A stretch of DNA of 64,000 nucleotides from Larkinella punicea (GTDB lineage Bacteria; Bacteroidota; Bacteroidia; Cytophagales; Spirosomataceae): NCBI RefSeq assembly GCF_003334855.1, contig NZ_QOWE01000010.1, positions 62,001 to 126,000 of the forward strand, in the 5' to 3' direction. Positions 51,661 through 61,197 of this stretch are shown here, in pieces (position 1 is the first letter of the stretch; every line of letters starts with the position of its first letter). The position numbers were made by a program, and so were the translations under genes. Under the pieces are notes generated by a model. The model was not told the origin of the DNA, did not search any database, and saw only the letters and a list, made by a program, of their open reading frames with translations.

Positions 51661-52746
51661 CTAACGGCAAAACCGGGCGGTTTGCTCTTTCGCCAGTTCA
51701 TCGCCCGCATTGACGCCAATTTTCCAGGTTTGACACGCCTGTGTCACATCACCCGCTTGCTGATACGCCTGACCGAGATAGGCATATACATTTTCGACCG
51801 AGGCATCGAGCCGCTCGGCTTCTTTCAAAGCTGCGATGGCCTGAGCGGGCTGATTTTTGGCTATATAGTAAAGGCCCAGATTGCGGTGTGCCCAGCCGTT
51901 CTGGTCATCGAGTTTGATGGATTGCTGAATGAGTTTCAGGGCATCGTCCGGACGATTGGTTTGGAGCAGCAAATAGCCCTTGTTGTTGAGGTAATACGGC
52001 TGGGTGGGTTGCAGCGCCAGGGCCTTGTCGGTCAGTTTCAGGGCTTCCACGTATTTCTTTTCCCGACTTAAAATCTGTCCCAGGTTATTGAAAGCAAAAT
52101 GTTGTTTCGGATCAACCTGAGTCGCCTGCTGGAAGTCGGTTTTGGCCAAATCGAATTGTTTCTGGTTGAAATACAACACCCCCCGGTTGGTCAGGGCTTC
52201 GGCGTTTTTGGGGTCCAGTGCCAGGGCTTTTTCGTAGGCCGCCTGAGCCGATGAAAGGCGGTTTTGTTTGACCTGCAGATTGCCCAGCCGGACGTAATAA
52301 TAGGTCGAATCCCGGTAAACCGGCTGAATTTTGGTTAAATCGTCGCTACTTCCTTTGAGATCATTCAGATCCGACCGAACTTCGGCGCGGTTGAAGTAAG
52401 CCTGCCAGAATTCGGCATCTTTGTCAACTGCCCGGTCGTAGTCGGCCAGAGCCGCCTGGAGATCGCCGAGCCGGTACTGCGCCAACCCGCGATTGTTGTA
52501 GGCATCGGCAAAATCAGGATTTTTTTCGATCGCTTCGTTGTAAAACCGGATGGCCTGCCGGTATTCGCCGGTTTTAAACGAAACGTTTCCCCGTTGGAAA
52601 AATAGCGCCGATTCGTCTTTATCTGAGTTCGAACAGGCGAAAAACAAAGAACAATGAATAATAAATAATGAATACTGAATAACGAATGTTGAATTACGAA
52701 AGGGTGTATGGGAAGTGATGGGAGCCATGATTTGGGAATTTGGCAT
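51661..52746 (-). CDS. TPR repeat lipoprotein
   Basis: 361 aa, or 355 if the second ATG (52728) is used. The signal peptide runs to lipobox LFFACS with Cys38. About eight or nine TPR units follow, for example FKTGEYRQAIRFYNEAIEKN, YNNRGLAQYRLGDLQAALAD and LTNRGVLYFNQKQFDLAKTD. TPR lipoproteins act as protein-protein adaptors in the envelope; partners unknown. The signal peptide (FVIQYSLFIIHCSLFF) is encoded by simple repetitive DNA of the TATTCATTATTCATTG kind seen in intergenic repeats elsewhere, suggesting it arose from a repeat. It is convergent with menD. Confidence 0.87.
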   Translation of the reverse strand: MPNSQIMAPITSHTPFRNSTFVIQYSLFIIHCSLFFACSNSDKDESALFFQRGNVSFKTGEYRQAIRFYNEAIEKNPDFADAYNNRGLAQYRLGDLQAALADYDRAVDKDAEFWQAYFNRAEVRSDLNDLKGSSDDLTKIQPVYRDSTYYYVRLGNLQVKQNRLSSAQAAYEKALALDPKNAEALTNRGVLYFNQKQFDLAKTDFQQATQVDPKQHFAFNNLGQILSREKKYVEALKLTDKALALQPTQPYYLNNKGYLLLQTNRPDDALKLIQQSIKLDDQNGWAHRNLGLYYIAKNQPAQAIAALKEAERLDASVENVYAYLGQAYQQAGDVTQACQTWKIGVNAGDELAKEQTARFCR

Positions 52747-52782
52747 TAAATAAGTAACCTAACACTGTTAAATGGTAACAAA

Positions 52783-53028
52783 ATGCGGTATATAAAAGAA
52801 ATTTCGCATCCGGCGTTTCGGATTGGTCTCTACTTCTGGAACAACAAATACCTGATCAAGATCGAAGCCGGTCAGTATGAACAAACCTACAAGATCAGTG
52901 AAATGGATGTCAGTTCCGATGAAGAAGTGATCCAGTTGCTGGATGAACCGTTCATGCAACGGGTGAACGAACGATTCGGCCAGATGCACGCGGATTTTAT
53001 GGAAACCATTCAACGGCACGAATACTAG
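52783..53028 (+). CDS. Small conserved hypothetical protein
   Basis: 81 aa, starting MRYIKEISHPAFRIGLYFWN and ending with charged residues. It is mostly hydrophilic with alternating strands in the first half (NNKYLIKIEAGQYEQTYKI) and a helix in the second (EEVIQLLDEPFMQRVNERFG). No membrane segment or signal. I recall similar short proteins in Cytophagales but no function. It is divergent from the TPR lipoprotein and its stop lies two bases from the convergent M61 peptidase stop. Confidence 0.7.
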   Translation: MRYIKEISHPAFRIGLYFWNNKYLIKIEAGQYEQTYKISEMDVSSDEEVIQLLDEPFMQRVNERFGQMHADFMETIQRHEY

Positions 53029-53029
53029 A

Positions 53030-54883
53030 CTAACTGCTCGTCACCGAGAGCCATTTTTTATACAACGCCCTTTGCCCGTCCGTCGGATTCGCAACCGGCT
53101 CGATTCGAAAAGCGGCCAGCGGATTTCCCGTCAGTTTGGCGGATACGGTTTTTAGTTCACCACCCCGATTCACGAGCACCTGAATGGTTTGGTCGGGGTG
53201 ATGGGTGTCCAGTATTTTATCCAGATCGTTATTCACCCGCCGGTTGTCGATCGACAGAATTTCGTCGTTGACGTTCAAGCCGCTGATCCAGGCGGGGGAA
53301 TCGCGCCGAACGGCGGAAACCGTGAGTTTGCCATCGGCGTATTTCGTCATCGCACCCAGGTAGGCGTCCTGTTTGCTGGCGCTGGCGTCCACCAGTTTGA
53401 GCCCCACTGGGTTCAGAAATGCATTGTAATCAATTTTAGCGGTTCCGAACACGTATTTCTGAAAGAAATCATCCATTCTGCGACCCGCAACCTGTTCAAC
53501 GGCCTGCTGAAATTCATCATCCGTAAACCCGCGTTTCAGCTTTTTGTAATACGTCGCATATAACAACCGCATGACATCGTCAAGGTTTTTCTGGCCGTTG
53601 GTGTTCGACACAATCGTTAAATTCAGCAAACCGCCGAGAACGCTGCCTTTGCTGTAATACGAAATGGTGCTGTTCATCGAATTCTCATTGGGCCGATACA
53701 GCTTGATCCACGCGTCAAGACTTGATTCGGTCACCGATTGCACCTGGTTCCCCGGTAAATTCTCGATGCCGGAGATTTCACTGCCCACGGAACGCAGGTA
53801 AGCTTCCGACGTCAGAAAACCGCTTCGTTTCAGGATCATAGACTGGTAAAACGTCGTGATGCCCTCCGAAACCCAGAGCAGATGGGTGTAATTTTCATTT
53901 TCGTAATCAAACGGGCCGAGGGCTTTGGGGCGAATGCGCTTGACGTTCCAGAGGTGGAAGTATTCGTGGGCGACCAGACTCATCAAATTCTGGTAGAGCT
54001 GACCGTTCAAAAACGCGTTTCGGGTAATTTGCAGGGTCGTGGAGTTGGCGTGTTCCAAACCGCCCCCGCCGGTGGGCGTCTGGTGGATGATAAAAGTATA
54101 ATCTTTACAGGGATGCTCACCAATGACCTTGAAAGCTTCCTCACAAACCCGTTTCATGTCGTCGGCCAGCCGGGTTTCGTCGTACAGTTTCTCGCCGTAT
54201 ACCGCCACCGTGTGCGGAACACCGGCTGCTATAAAGGTAAACGTATGTTGATTTCCAATTTCAATCGGGCTGTCGACCAGCGCATCATAATCGGCTGCTT
54301 CGTAGGTGTTGGACTGCCCGGCGACGCTGGCAAGGCCGGTGTTGATTTTTTTCCAGTCTTTGTACGGCTGAATTTGTAGGCGATGGGGACGGTTTCGCAG
54401 GTGATCGACGTACAGGAAGATGCTCGCGCCGTTCAGATACCCGTGGGAAGCGTCGATAAAACTGGTCCGTACGCTAAGTTCGTAGGCGTAGACTTTATAA
54501 CGAATCGTCAGCGGGCTGGCCGTGGAATAGACGCGCCAGGTGTTTTTCCGGATTTTCTCGGAACGCACCGGTTTGTCACCCGCCGAGGCCCGAAACCCTT
54601 CCACGTTTTTGGCATACTCCCGAATCAGGTACGACCCCGGGGTCCAAACCGGCATTTTTACGTCGATATAACCGGTAGAGCCCGTTTTGGAATCGGTAGA
54701 GGCTCCGCTTACCTGCATTTCCACTTCAAAATAATGGGTTTGCGGTTCGGGCATCGACAGGGTATAGATAATGGAGGGAGTCGTTGCGAAAGGGGGGACC
54801 AAAGTGGATTCCGGTGCCGGAAAAGCCGCGTGGACGAAAGCCGGCAGGCAGAGTAAAAAGAAAAGCCAATGATTTTTTTTCAT
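53030..54883 (-). CDS. M61 family metallopeptidase with PDZ domain
   Basis: 617 aa with a signal peptide (WLFFLLCLPAFVHAAFPAP). The N-terminal beta domain (about 40-200) precedes the gluzincin zinc site HEYFHLW with His306 and His310, and the downstream Glu ligand in LLWVSEGITTFYQ. A C-terminal PDZ domain starts near 500 (YADGKLTVSAVRRDSPAWIS). M61 enzymes (glycyl aminopeptidase type) cut short peptides with N-terminal Gly or Ala; location should be periplasm or outer membrane. Length is normal for the family. Confidence 0.94.
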   Translation of the reverse strand: MKKNHWLFFLLCLPAFVHAAFPAPESTLVPPFATTPSIIYTLSMPEPQTHYFEVEMQVSGASTDSKTGSTGYIDVKMPVWTPGSYLIREYAKNVEGFRASAGDKPVRSEKIRKNTWRVYSTASPLTIRYKVYAYELSVRTSFIDASHGYLNGASIFLYVDHLRNRPHRLQIQPYKDWKKINTGLASVAGQSNTYEAADYDALVDSPIEIGNQHTFTFIAAGVPHTVAVYGEKLYDETRLADDMKRVCEEAFKVIGEHPCKDYTFIIHQTPTGGGGLEHANSTTLQITRNAFLNGQLYQNLMSLVAHEYFHLWNVKRIRPKALGPFDYENENYTHLLWVSEGITTFYQSMILKRSGFLTSEAYLRSVGSEISGIENLPGNQVQSVTESSLDAWIKLYRPNENSMNSTISYYSKGSVLGGLLNLTIVSNTNGQKNLDDVMRLLYATYYKKLKRGFTDDEFQQAVEQVAGRRMDDFFQKYVFGTAKIDYNAFLNPVGLKLVDASASKQDAYLGAMTKYADGKLTVSAVRRDSPAWISGLNVNDEILSIDNRRVNNDLDKILDTHHPDQTIQVLVNRGGELKTVSAKLTGNPLAAFRIEPVANPTDGQRALYKKWLSVTSS

Positions 54884-54988
54884 ACGGAAATGCGTGTACT
54901 TTCGTTTTCAGATGGTAGAAACCCGTTCTTACGACTGACAAAAGTAATAACGTAACTACGATAAAGAAAATCTGTTTAACCCCAACGT

Positions 54989-57900
54989 ATGCGTCCGACC
55001 CAGTTTGGAAAGGCATTCCACTTATCGGTTTTATTAACCTGCTCGGTGCTGGCAATGCCGGCAACCGCCCAACGAACCCTCAGTTACACCGAACCCGACG
55101 TCCTGTTCAGGAACGGGCTGGAGTGGTTTGAAAAAAATAACTATGCGGCAGCGCGCCAGGAATTCCTGCAATACCTGGACCGCAAAAAGCCCATTACCAA
55201 CATCAGTGATCAGAATGCGGTTTCGGCGGAATACTACATTGCGCTGACGGGTCTGTATCTCGACATTCCGGAAGCGGAGGTTCAGGTGGACCGGTTTGTG
55301 AAAACCCACCGCGAACACCCGAAAGCCGGGCTTTTGTATGGCGATCTGGGAAAATACTACTTCGACAAAGGCGACTACGACCGGGCGATCACGTTTCTGG
55401 AAAAAGCCATCAAGCAAAGCCAGAACGCAAACGGCCAGGCCGAAAGCAAGTATCTCCTAGCGATGGCCTACTATTCGAAGCAGGATTTGCGGGCGGCTTT
55501 GCCCTTGCTGAACCAGATTAAACAGGACCCTGGTCTCGAACAGGCGGCATCGGCCTCGTATTATGCCGGTGTCATCAATTTCCGGCAGGGCAATTACACG
55601 GCCGCAATGGCCGATTTCAAGCGGATCGAAAAGAACCCGACCTACCAGAACGAAATTCCGAACTGGATGGTACAGTCGATGTACAAAGCCGGTCGGTATG
55701 ACGACTTGCTGGCGTATGCCCAGCCGTTGCTGCAGCGGAACCGGGGCAATGCGGCCCAACTGGCCGAGGTGGCGCTGTTCACCGCCGAGGTGCTTTACAA
55801 AAAAGGCGATTTCGCCAAAGCCATTCCCTATTATAAGCAATACAGCAACATCAAGGGCCGCAGCGTTCCCCCGGCGGTTCAGTTCCGGTACGGCGACGCG
55901 TTGTTCAAAACCGGGGATTATACCGGGGCCATCGCGGCTTTGAAAAATGTCTCGGCGGGAAAAGATACGATTGCCCAGTATTCGGCCTACCGATTGGGGA
56001 TCAGTTACCTGCAAACCGCCAATCCGACGTTTGCACTGAACGCCTTCGATCAGTCGGCCCGGCTGAATTTCAACAAGCCCATTCAGGAGGAATCGGCCTT
56101 TAATCACGCCAAACTCCAGCTCGATCTGAACAATGGCGGTGATGCTGTAAAAGAATTTACGGATTTCCTGAAACGCTATCCCGACAGCAAGTTCGAAAAC
56201 GAGTCGAACGAACTGCTTAGCGAAGCGTATTTCTCGTCTAATAACAATGCGGCCGCCATTTCGTACATCGAAGGACTGAAACGGCGGACTCCGCGGATCA
56301 ACGCGTCATACCAACGCATCACCTACAACCAGGCCGTGACGGATTTCAACGCGGAACGCTACGACCAGGCGATTGCCAATTTCGATAAATCCCTGAAATA
56401 TCCGGTCGATTCCGATCTTCGCAACAACGCCCTGTTCTGGAAAGCGGAAACCTTCTCGGCTATGCGGAAATACGATGAGGCCATTCCGTTGTACCAGCAG
56501 GCCATGCGTTCCGGGAATGTCTCGGGTGATTTGCAGGGCAAGAGTTTGTACGCCCTCGGTTATGCTTCCTACAATAAAAAGAACTATCCGCAGGCTATTA
56601 CGTATTTCCGGGATTTCATTTCCAAATCCGGGAGTTCCGACAAACAGGCGCTGGAAGATGCGACGGTTCGGGTGGCGGACAGCTATTTTGCGACCAAGAA
56701 TTACAACGAAGCGATGCGGTTTTACGACAATGCCATCGCGCAGGGTCGCATCGACCGCGATTATGCCACCTTTCAGAAGGGTTTGATTCTGGCCTTCATG
56801 GAGCGCGACGTGGAAGCCAAAGCCCAGTTTGAAAAAGTACTGACCCAATTCCCCAATTCGCGGTATGCGGATGATGCGTTGTTTCAAATGGCGAATGTGG
56901 ACTTTGAGAAAGGCGCTTACCAGCAGTCTATCCGCGGGTTTAGCCGGCTGATCAATGACAAACCGAAAAGCTACCTGATTCCGGCGGCCTTGTTGAAACG
57001 GGCGACGGCCAATACCAACCTCCAGGTTTACGAACCGGCGATTCAGGATTACAAACGGATTCTGGATCAGTTTGGCGGAAGCCCATCGGCACCGGGTGCG
57101 TTGCTCGGTTTGCAGAACGCCCTGAGTGATGCCGGTAGATCGGAAGAATTCAGCAGTACCTTGTCCAGTTACAAGAAGAATAATCCCGGCAGCACGGATG
57201 TACAAAAGGTTGAGTATGAAAATGCTAAGAGCCTATATTTCAATGAGAAATATGCACAGGCGGTGACGACTTTGCTCGGCTTTATCGACGACAATCCGGG
57301 AAGTCCGCTGGTGTATGAAGCCCGGTATTACCTGGCTGATTCCTACTTCCGTTCCGGCGATTTACCGAATGCCCTGCGGTATTATTACCTGGTCATCAGC
57401 GACAACAAATCGGATTTTGTGACCCGCGCGGCTGCCCGGGCGGCTGAAGTCGAACGCCAGCAGAAGAATTACCCGCGCGCCATTCGGAACTACCGCACGG
57501 TGCTGGCGCAGTCGAAAAGCAAGAACGAACAGTCGCAGGCGGTTTTGGGTTTGATGGATACCTATTACGAAACGGGCAATTATGACTCGACGCAGGTATC
57601 GGCCCGAGAAGTGTTGTCGATGGGGAACGTGGTGCCGGGTGCCCAAAACCGGGCGCAGTTGATGCTCGGGAAAGTGGCTTACGCCAAGGGGGATTTCAAA
57701 CAGGCGACCACCGAGTTCGACAAAACCATCGCCCTGGCCAAAGATGAACAGGGAGCCGAAGCCAATTATTGGATCGCCGATATTCTGTACCGGACCAAAA
57801 AGCACAAGGAATCCATCGACGCTTTGCTGCGGTTCAACTCCGATTTTGCGCAGTACGACTACTGGAAGGGCAAAGGATTCATTCTGGTTGCCGACAACAA

Positions 57901-58024
57901 CGTGGCGCAAAACGAGATCGCTCAGGCCAAAGCCGTGCTGAACTCCATTATCGAAAATGCTGAAAATCAGGAGATTGTTGCGGAGGCTAAGCAGAAACTG
58001 GCCGCCATCGAGAGCAAAAACTGA
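54989..58024 (+). CDS. Large exported TPR repeat protein
   Basis: 1011 aa. A signal peptide (FHLSVLLTCSVLAMPATAQ) is followed by more than twenty TPR-like units along the whole length, for example LGKYYFDKGDYDRAITFLEK, FRYGDALFKTGDYTGAIAAL and VRVADSYFATKNYNEAMRFY. No enzymatic motif. Similar proteins (YbgF/BamD-like TPR scaffolds) assemble envelope complexes. It heads a same-strand run with a TonB-type barrel protein, an HU/SPOR protein and a TonB-like protein, with which it may work. It is divergent from the M61 peptidase. Confidence 0.88.
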   Translation: MRPTQFGKAFHLSVLLTCSVLAMPATAQRTLSYTEPDVLFRNGLEWFEKNNYAAARQEFLQYLDRKKPITNISDQNAVSAEYYIALTGLYLDIPEAEVQVDRFVKTHREHPKAGLLYGDLGKYYFDKGDYDRAITFLEKAIKQSQNANGQAESKYLLAMAYYSKQDLRAALPLLNQIKQDPGLEQAASASYYAGVINFRQGNYTAAMADFKRIEKNPTYQNEIPNWMVQSMYKAGRYDDLLAYAQPLLQRNRGNAAQLAEVALFTAEVLYKKGDFAKAIPYYKQYSNIKGRSVPPAVQFRYGDALFKTGDYTGAIAALKNVSAGKDTIAQYSAYRLGISYLQTANPTFALNAFDQSARLNFNKPIQEESAFNHAKLQLDLNNGGDAVKEFTDFLKRYPDSKFENESNELLSEAYFSSNNNAAAISYIEGLKRRTPRINASYQRITYNQAVTDFNAERYDQAIANFDKSLKYPVDSDLRNNALFWKAETFSAMRKYDEAIPLYQQAMRSGNVSGDLQGKSLYALGYASYNKKNYPQAITYFRDFISKSGSSDKQALEDATVRVADSYFATKNYNEAMRFYDNAIAQGRIDRDYATFQKGLILAFMERDVEAKAQFEKVLTQFPNSRYADDALFQMANVDFEKGAYQQSIRGFSRLINDKPKSYLIPAALLKRATANTNLQVYEPAIQDYKRILDQFGGSPSAPGALLGLQNALSDAGRSEEFSSTLSSYKKNNPGSTDVQKVEYENAKSLYFNEKYAQAVTTLLGFIDDNPGSPLVYEARYYLADSYFRSGDLPNALRYYYLVISDNKSDFVTRAAARAAEVERQQKNYPRAIRNYRTVLAQSKSKNEQSQAVLGLMDTYYETGNYDSTQVSAREVLSMGNVVPGAQNRAQLMLGKVAYAKGDFKQATTEFDKTIALAKDEQGAEANYWIADILYRTKKHKESIDALLRFNSDFAQYDYWKGKGFILVADNNVAQNEIAQAKAVLNSIIENAENQEIVAEAKQKLAAIESKN

Positions 58025-58104
58025 TCGCTTTTCCGAAACCGGACCGGCTTTATTCATTCAACTAACAGACATCCGAATCACAGCGATTCAAACAGCATAC
58101 CTGC

Positions 58105-59808
58105 ATGTTCTTACCAAAATCATCCATCGACCATCTTAGATTGCTTTTGATCGTTACGGGCAGTTTGCTGCTCACTTCGGTCGATGCATTGGCGCAACAG
58201 ACCCCGCGCCCCACCACGCCACCCGCCCGGGAAGGCGAGGTGGATGATCAGGAGATTACCATTGAGAAAAACCGCAAGATTGAAATGCCGGCGGCCAACC
58301 GCCTTTTCAATAAAATACCGTCCATCAAACCGTCTACCGAGCAGCGCAAACTGACTTACGAATTCAATGACCGGTCGCTGTCGGTGGGAGATCCGAAGCT
58401 ATCGCCTTCGGCCTTGCCCATTCCGGCGGCCCAATCCGAGCAGCAGGAACTCTTCAACAATTACGTGAAACTGGGTGCGGGGAACTACAGTTCGTTTTAT
58501 GGCGAAGCGTTCGGCAGCGGTCAGGTGATGGAGAACATCGCCGTCGATGGGTCTTTCAAGCATTTGTCGTCGGGCATGGGTCCGGTGGACGGCAAAAATT
58601 CGGCTACCTCGGAAAACCGCCTGAAGCTGAACGGAAACTACCAGACGGATGCTTTCAAGGTTTCGGCCAACCTGGGCTACGACCGGGAAGCGTTTTATTT
58701 CTACGGGTACCGTCGCCCGCAGGAAATCGACCGGCAAACCATTCGGCAGAAATTGACCACAACGCAGTTTAGGATTGGCATCGAAAACGTTGACCCGGAT
58801 CGGAACATTGACTACTCGCTGAAAACCGGGATCGTGAACCTGACCGATAATTACGAAGCGACCGAACTCGACTGGGGAACCAACCTGAAAGGCTCGGTGG
58901 GGATCTCGGATCAGTTCGTTGCCCTCTTTGCCGCCGATGCCTACGTCACCCAACGGAGCGACGGGCCGGTCGATAACCGGAATTTGTTCCGGGTAAAGCC
59001 TACCTTCAAATATTCTAATTCGCTGCTGACGGTTACGTTCGGGGTTAACGCTGTTAACGAATCCGATAAACGCCAGAATATCAACCGAACACGGGCATTT
59101 CCGGTTTTAGACCTCGATGTGGTTCCGGCTGGGAATATTCACTTTTTTGCGGGTGTTGACGGCGACATTAACCGGAATACATTACGGACTTTTCTGGGCG
59201 AGAACCGCTGGCTGGCTCCGCAGGTGGTGTTGGCAAACACGGAGAAAACCTGGGATCTGTACGGCGGAAGCAAGGGTGAATTGGGAAGTGGTATTTCCTA
59301 TGAAGGAAAAGTATCGTATGCCCGCTACAGGAATTTCTATGGTTTCAACAACACCTGGCCCGACACCTCGCAATTCTTTGTCGTCTATGACGGCGATCGT
59401 TCCCACGTCCTGACGGTTTCTGGTCAGGTGGGGTATACCTACAAGGAAGTGTTTCGCTCTACGCTGCGGGCCGACTTTTATGACTACAGCCTGAGCCGGA
59501 TGGAAGCCGCCTGGCACCGGCCGACGATTTCGGGCTCGTGGTCGAATTCGTTTATCGTGAATAAAAAATTATTTATCACGACTGATTTGTACCATTATCA
59601 GGGAATGAAGGGCAAAAATTTCGTTACCAATCAGATTGTCACCCTCAAACCGATCTGGGATCTGAACCTGAAAATTGACTATTTCCTGGGAAAACAGGTT
59701 TCAGCGTTTGTTTCGTTAAATAACATTATAGGGTCTAATTATCAGCGGTATTTGTATTATCCGCAACAAGGACTTAACTTTCTCGGAGGATTGTCGTATA
59801 GCTTCTGA
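58105..59808 (+). CDS. TonB-dependent receptor-like outer-membrane beta-barrel without plug
   Basis: 567 aa with a signal peptide (LRLLLIVTGSLLLTSVDALAQ). After a Pro-rich and charged linker (to about 110) the chain is all amphipathic strands, such as NRLKLNGNYQTDAFKVSANL and VGYTYKEVFRSTLRADFY, and it ends in aromatic GLSYSF, the typical barrel-assembly signal. The plug domain of true TonB receptors is missing, so it may be a pore or a partner for the upstream TPR protein. It begins 80 bases after that gene. Confidence 0.82.
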   Translation: MFLPKSSIDHLRLLLIVTGSLLLTSVDALAQQTPRPTTPPAREGEVDDQEITIEKNRKIEMPAANRLFNKIPSIKPSTEQRKLTYEFNDRSLSVGDPKLSPSALPIPAAQSEQQELFNNYVKLGAGNYSSFYGEAFGSGQVMENIAVDGSFKHLSSGMGPVDGKNSATSENRLKLNGNYQTDAFKVSANLGYDREAFYFYGYRRPQEIDRQTIRQKLTTTQFRIGIENVDPDRNIDYSLKTGIVNLTDNYEATELDWGTNLKGSVGISDQFVALFAADAYVTQRSDGPVDNRNLFRVKPTFKYSNSLLTVTFGVNAVNESDKRQNINRTRAFPVLDLDVVPAGNIHFFAGVDGDINRNTLRTFLGENRWLAPQVVLANTEKTWDLYGGSKGELGSGISYEGKVSYARYRNFYGFNNTWPDTSQFFVVYDGDRSHVLTVSGQVGYTYKEVFRSTLRADFYDYSLSRMEAAWHRPTISGSWSNSFIVNKKLFITTDLYHYQGMKGKNFVTNQIVTLKPIWDLNLKIDYFLGKQVSAFVSLNNIIGSNYQRYLYYPQQGLNFLGGLSYSF

Positions 59809-59830
59809 CACTGCCTTAACCGAAAAGCAT

Positions 59831-60919
59831 ATGGTACCTGTATCGGAGTATCTCAAAAAACTGTTGTTTCAGTACGATTGCCTCGTGGTTCCCGAACTGG
59901 GCGGTTTTATTCTGCACTACATTCCGGCCACGTTTGTGGAAAGCACCGGAACCTACCTGCCTCCCCGGAAGAAAATCGCGTTCAACGAAGCATTGAAACT
60001 GGACGATGGTCTGCTGATCAACTACATGATGCTTCACGAGGGATTAACCCGCGATGAGGTGTTTCAGGTGATCCGGCAATTTGTGGACGAACTGAAGCAG
60101 GATGTGCGCCAGGAACGCATTTTTACGATAGAAGGGCTGGGCCTGTTCTCGGAAAATGAGGAAGGGAAGCTGCAGTTCGACCCCGAAATCCGCCATAATT
60201 TTCAAGGCGAGTCGTACGGTTTTCAGCCCATTGCGGCCCGTATGGTAACGGCTGTTGAGGAAGAAGAAAAACCGCTTGCGCTCGTTAAATTTGCCCCGGA
60301 AACGCCCATTGCAGTAGAAGCGGAAGAAGTTCAGACCGAAACGAAGGTGATTGAAATGCCCGTAGTGAGAAACCGCCGGCAATACCTGGCGTGGGCCGCT
60401 GCGGTTTTGCTGATCTGTTCGCTCGGTATTGTGACCGTAAAAAAATCGCCCTCGCAGGTGCTGAGTAGTTTGAACCCCTTCGAGTTGTTTGTGAGCGATG
60501 ATGAGGATGCTCCGGTTACCGTTGCGGAAACACCAGCGACACCCGTTGAAACGGAGAAAGCTGAGCCGGTTGTTATGCCGGTTTCGAGTCCGGTAGTCGT
60601 TCCGACTCCGGTGGCTGAACCGGTTAAACCCGCCGTGGTGGCCGAGTCGATAGCACCCGTTGTGCTGGAACCAAAGAAAACCGAAATCTACTACCTCGCC
60701 ATTGCCGGCAGTTTTGCCAGCGTTCAGAATGCGAAGCGTCTGATGCGTCGCCTGCGTCGGGAGGGTTTCGAAACGGCGTATATTCTGCCGCATTCCAAAA
60801 AGAAAGAACTGATCAAAGTAGCGGCCATTGGGTCGAATGATAAAACCGAAGTGCTGGCTTCGCTTGACAAGGTAAGCCGGTTGTCCGGTGCGAGCGCCTG
60901 GGTGTGTAAAATTGAGTGA
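59831..60919 (+). CDS. Membrane protein with HU-like (CCDC81 type) domain and C-terminal SPOR domain
   Basis: 362 aa. The N-terminal 130 residues (MVPVSEYLKKLLFQYDCLVV, NYMMLHEGLTRDEVFQ, FTIEGLGLFS) match the bacterial HU-CCDC81 domain, related to the HU/IHF DNA-binding fold. One membrane helix is at about 180-198 (YLAWAAAVLLICSLGIVTV). After a Pro/Val/Glu-rich linker a SPOR domain ends the chain (IYYLAIAGSFASVQNAKRLM). SPOR domains bind denuded peptidoglycan in the periplasm, so this protein should link the cytoplasm to the cell wall. It starts 22 bases after the barrel gene. Confidence 0.85.
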   Translation: MVPVSEYLKKLLFQYDCLVVPELGGFILHYIPATFVESTGTYLPPRKKIAFNEALKLDDGLLINYMMLHEGLTRDEVFQVIRQFVDELKQDVRQERIFTIEGLGLFSENEEGKLQFDPEIRHNFQGESYGFQPIAARMVTAVEEEEKPLALVKFAPETPIAVEAEEVQTETKVIEMPVVRNRRQYLAWAAAVLLICSLGIVTVKKSPSQVLSSLNPFELFVSDDEDAPVTVAETPATPVETEKAEPVVMPVSSPVVVPTPVAEPVKPAVVAESIAPVVLEPKKTEIYYLAIAGSFASVQNAKRLMRRLRREGFETAYILPHSKKKELIKVAAIGSNDKTEVLASLDKVSRLSGASAWVCKIE

Positions 60920-60929
60920 ACTGAACCAT

Positions 60930-61054
60930 TAGGACTTTGGCTTTTGCCCCGTTCCCCTAAAGGGGACTTTGCGCATCCGGAGTAACCTGTGTCCAACCCT
61001 TTAGGGGAACGGGGCAAAAAGCAAGTGTATCAGAATTATTAGACGTAAGTCCTA
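60930..61054. mobile_element. Palindromic MITE-like element with TAGGACTT ends
   Basis: 125 bases, TAGGACTTTGGCTTTTGCC at the left and AGACGTAAGTCCTA at the right. The core GTTCCCCTAAAGGGGACTTT pairs with CCCTTTAGGGGAAC, around a loop with CATCCGGA. The right end matches the left end of the 18681-18836 element. It lies between the SPOR gene and the TonB-like gene. Confidence 0.65.
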
Positions 61055-61070
61055 ACCTTATAAACTAGCA

Positions 61071-61093
61071 AAAGGCAGCCCACGGCTGCCTTT
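61071..61093 (+). terminator. Terminator after the SPOR gene
   Basis: 10-bp stem AAAGGCAGCC (61071-61080) with GGCTGCCTTT (61084-61093), three-base loop, then TTGC. It separates the three-gene envelope run from the TonB-like gene. Confidence 0.75.
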
Positions 61094-61130
61094 TTGCTTC
61101 AGGTGAACCGAACAATTCACGAAATCGTTT

Positions 61131-61139
61131 TAATTTTGC
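61131..61139 (+). promoter_or_regulatory. -7 box before the TonB-like gene
   Basis: TAATTTTGC fits TAnnTTTG and lies 58 bases before the ATG at 61198. No clear TTG at -33. Confidence 0.4.
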
Positions 61140-61197
61140 CGGTGTTGAACAATAGAGGCTACCGGTAGTTCCGTTAATTGGCTAAACACCTGCATCC

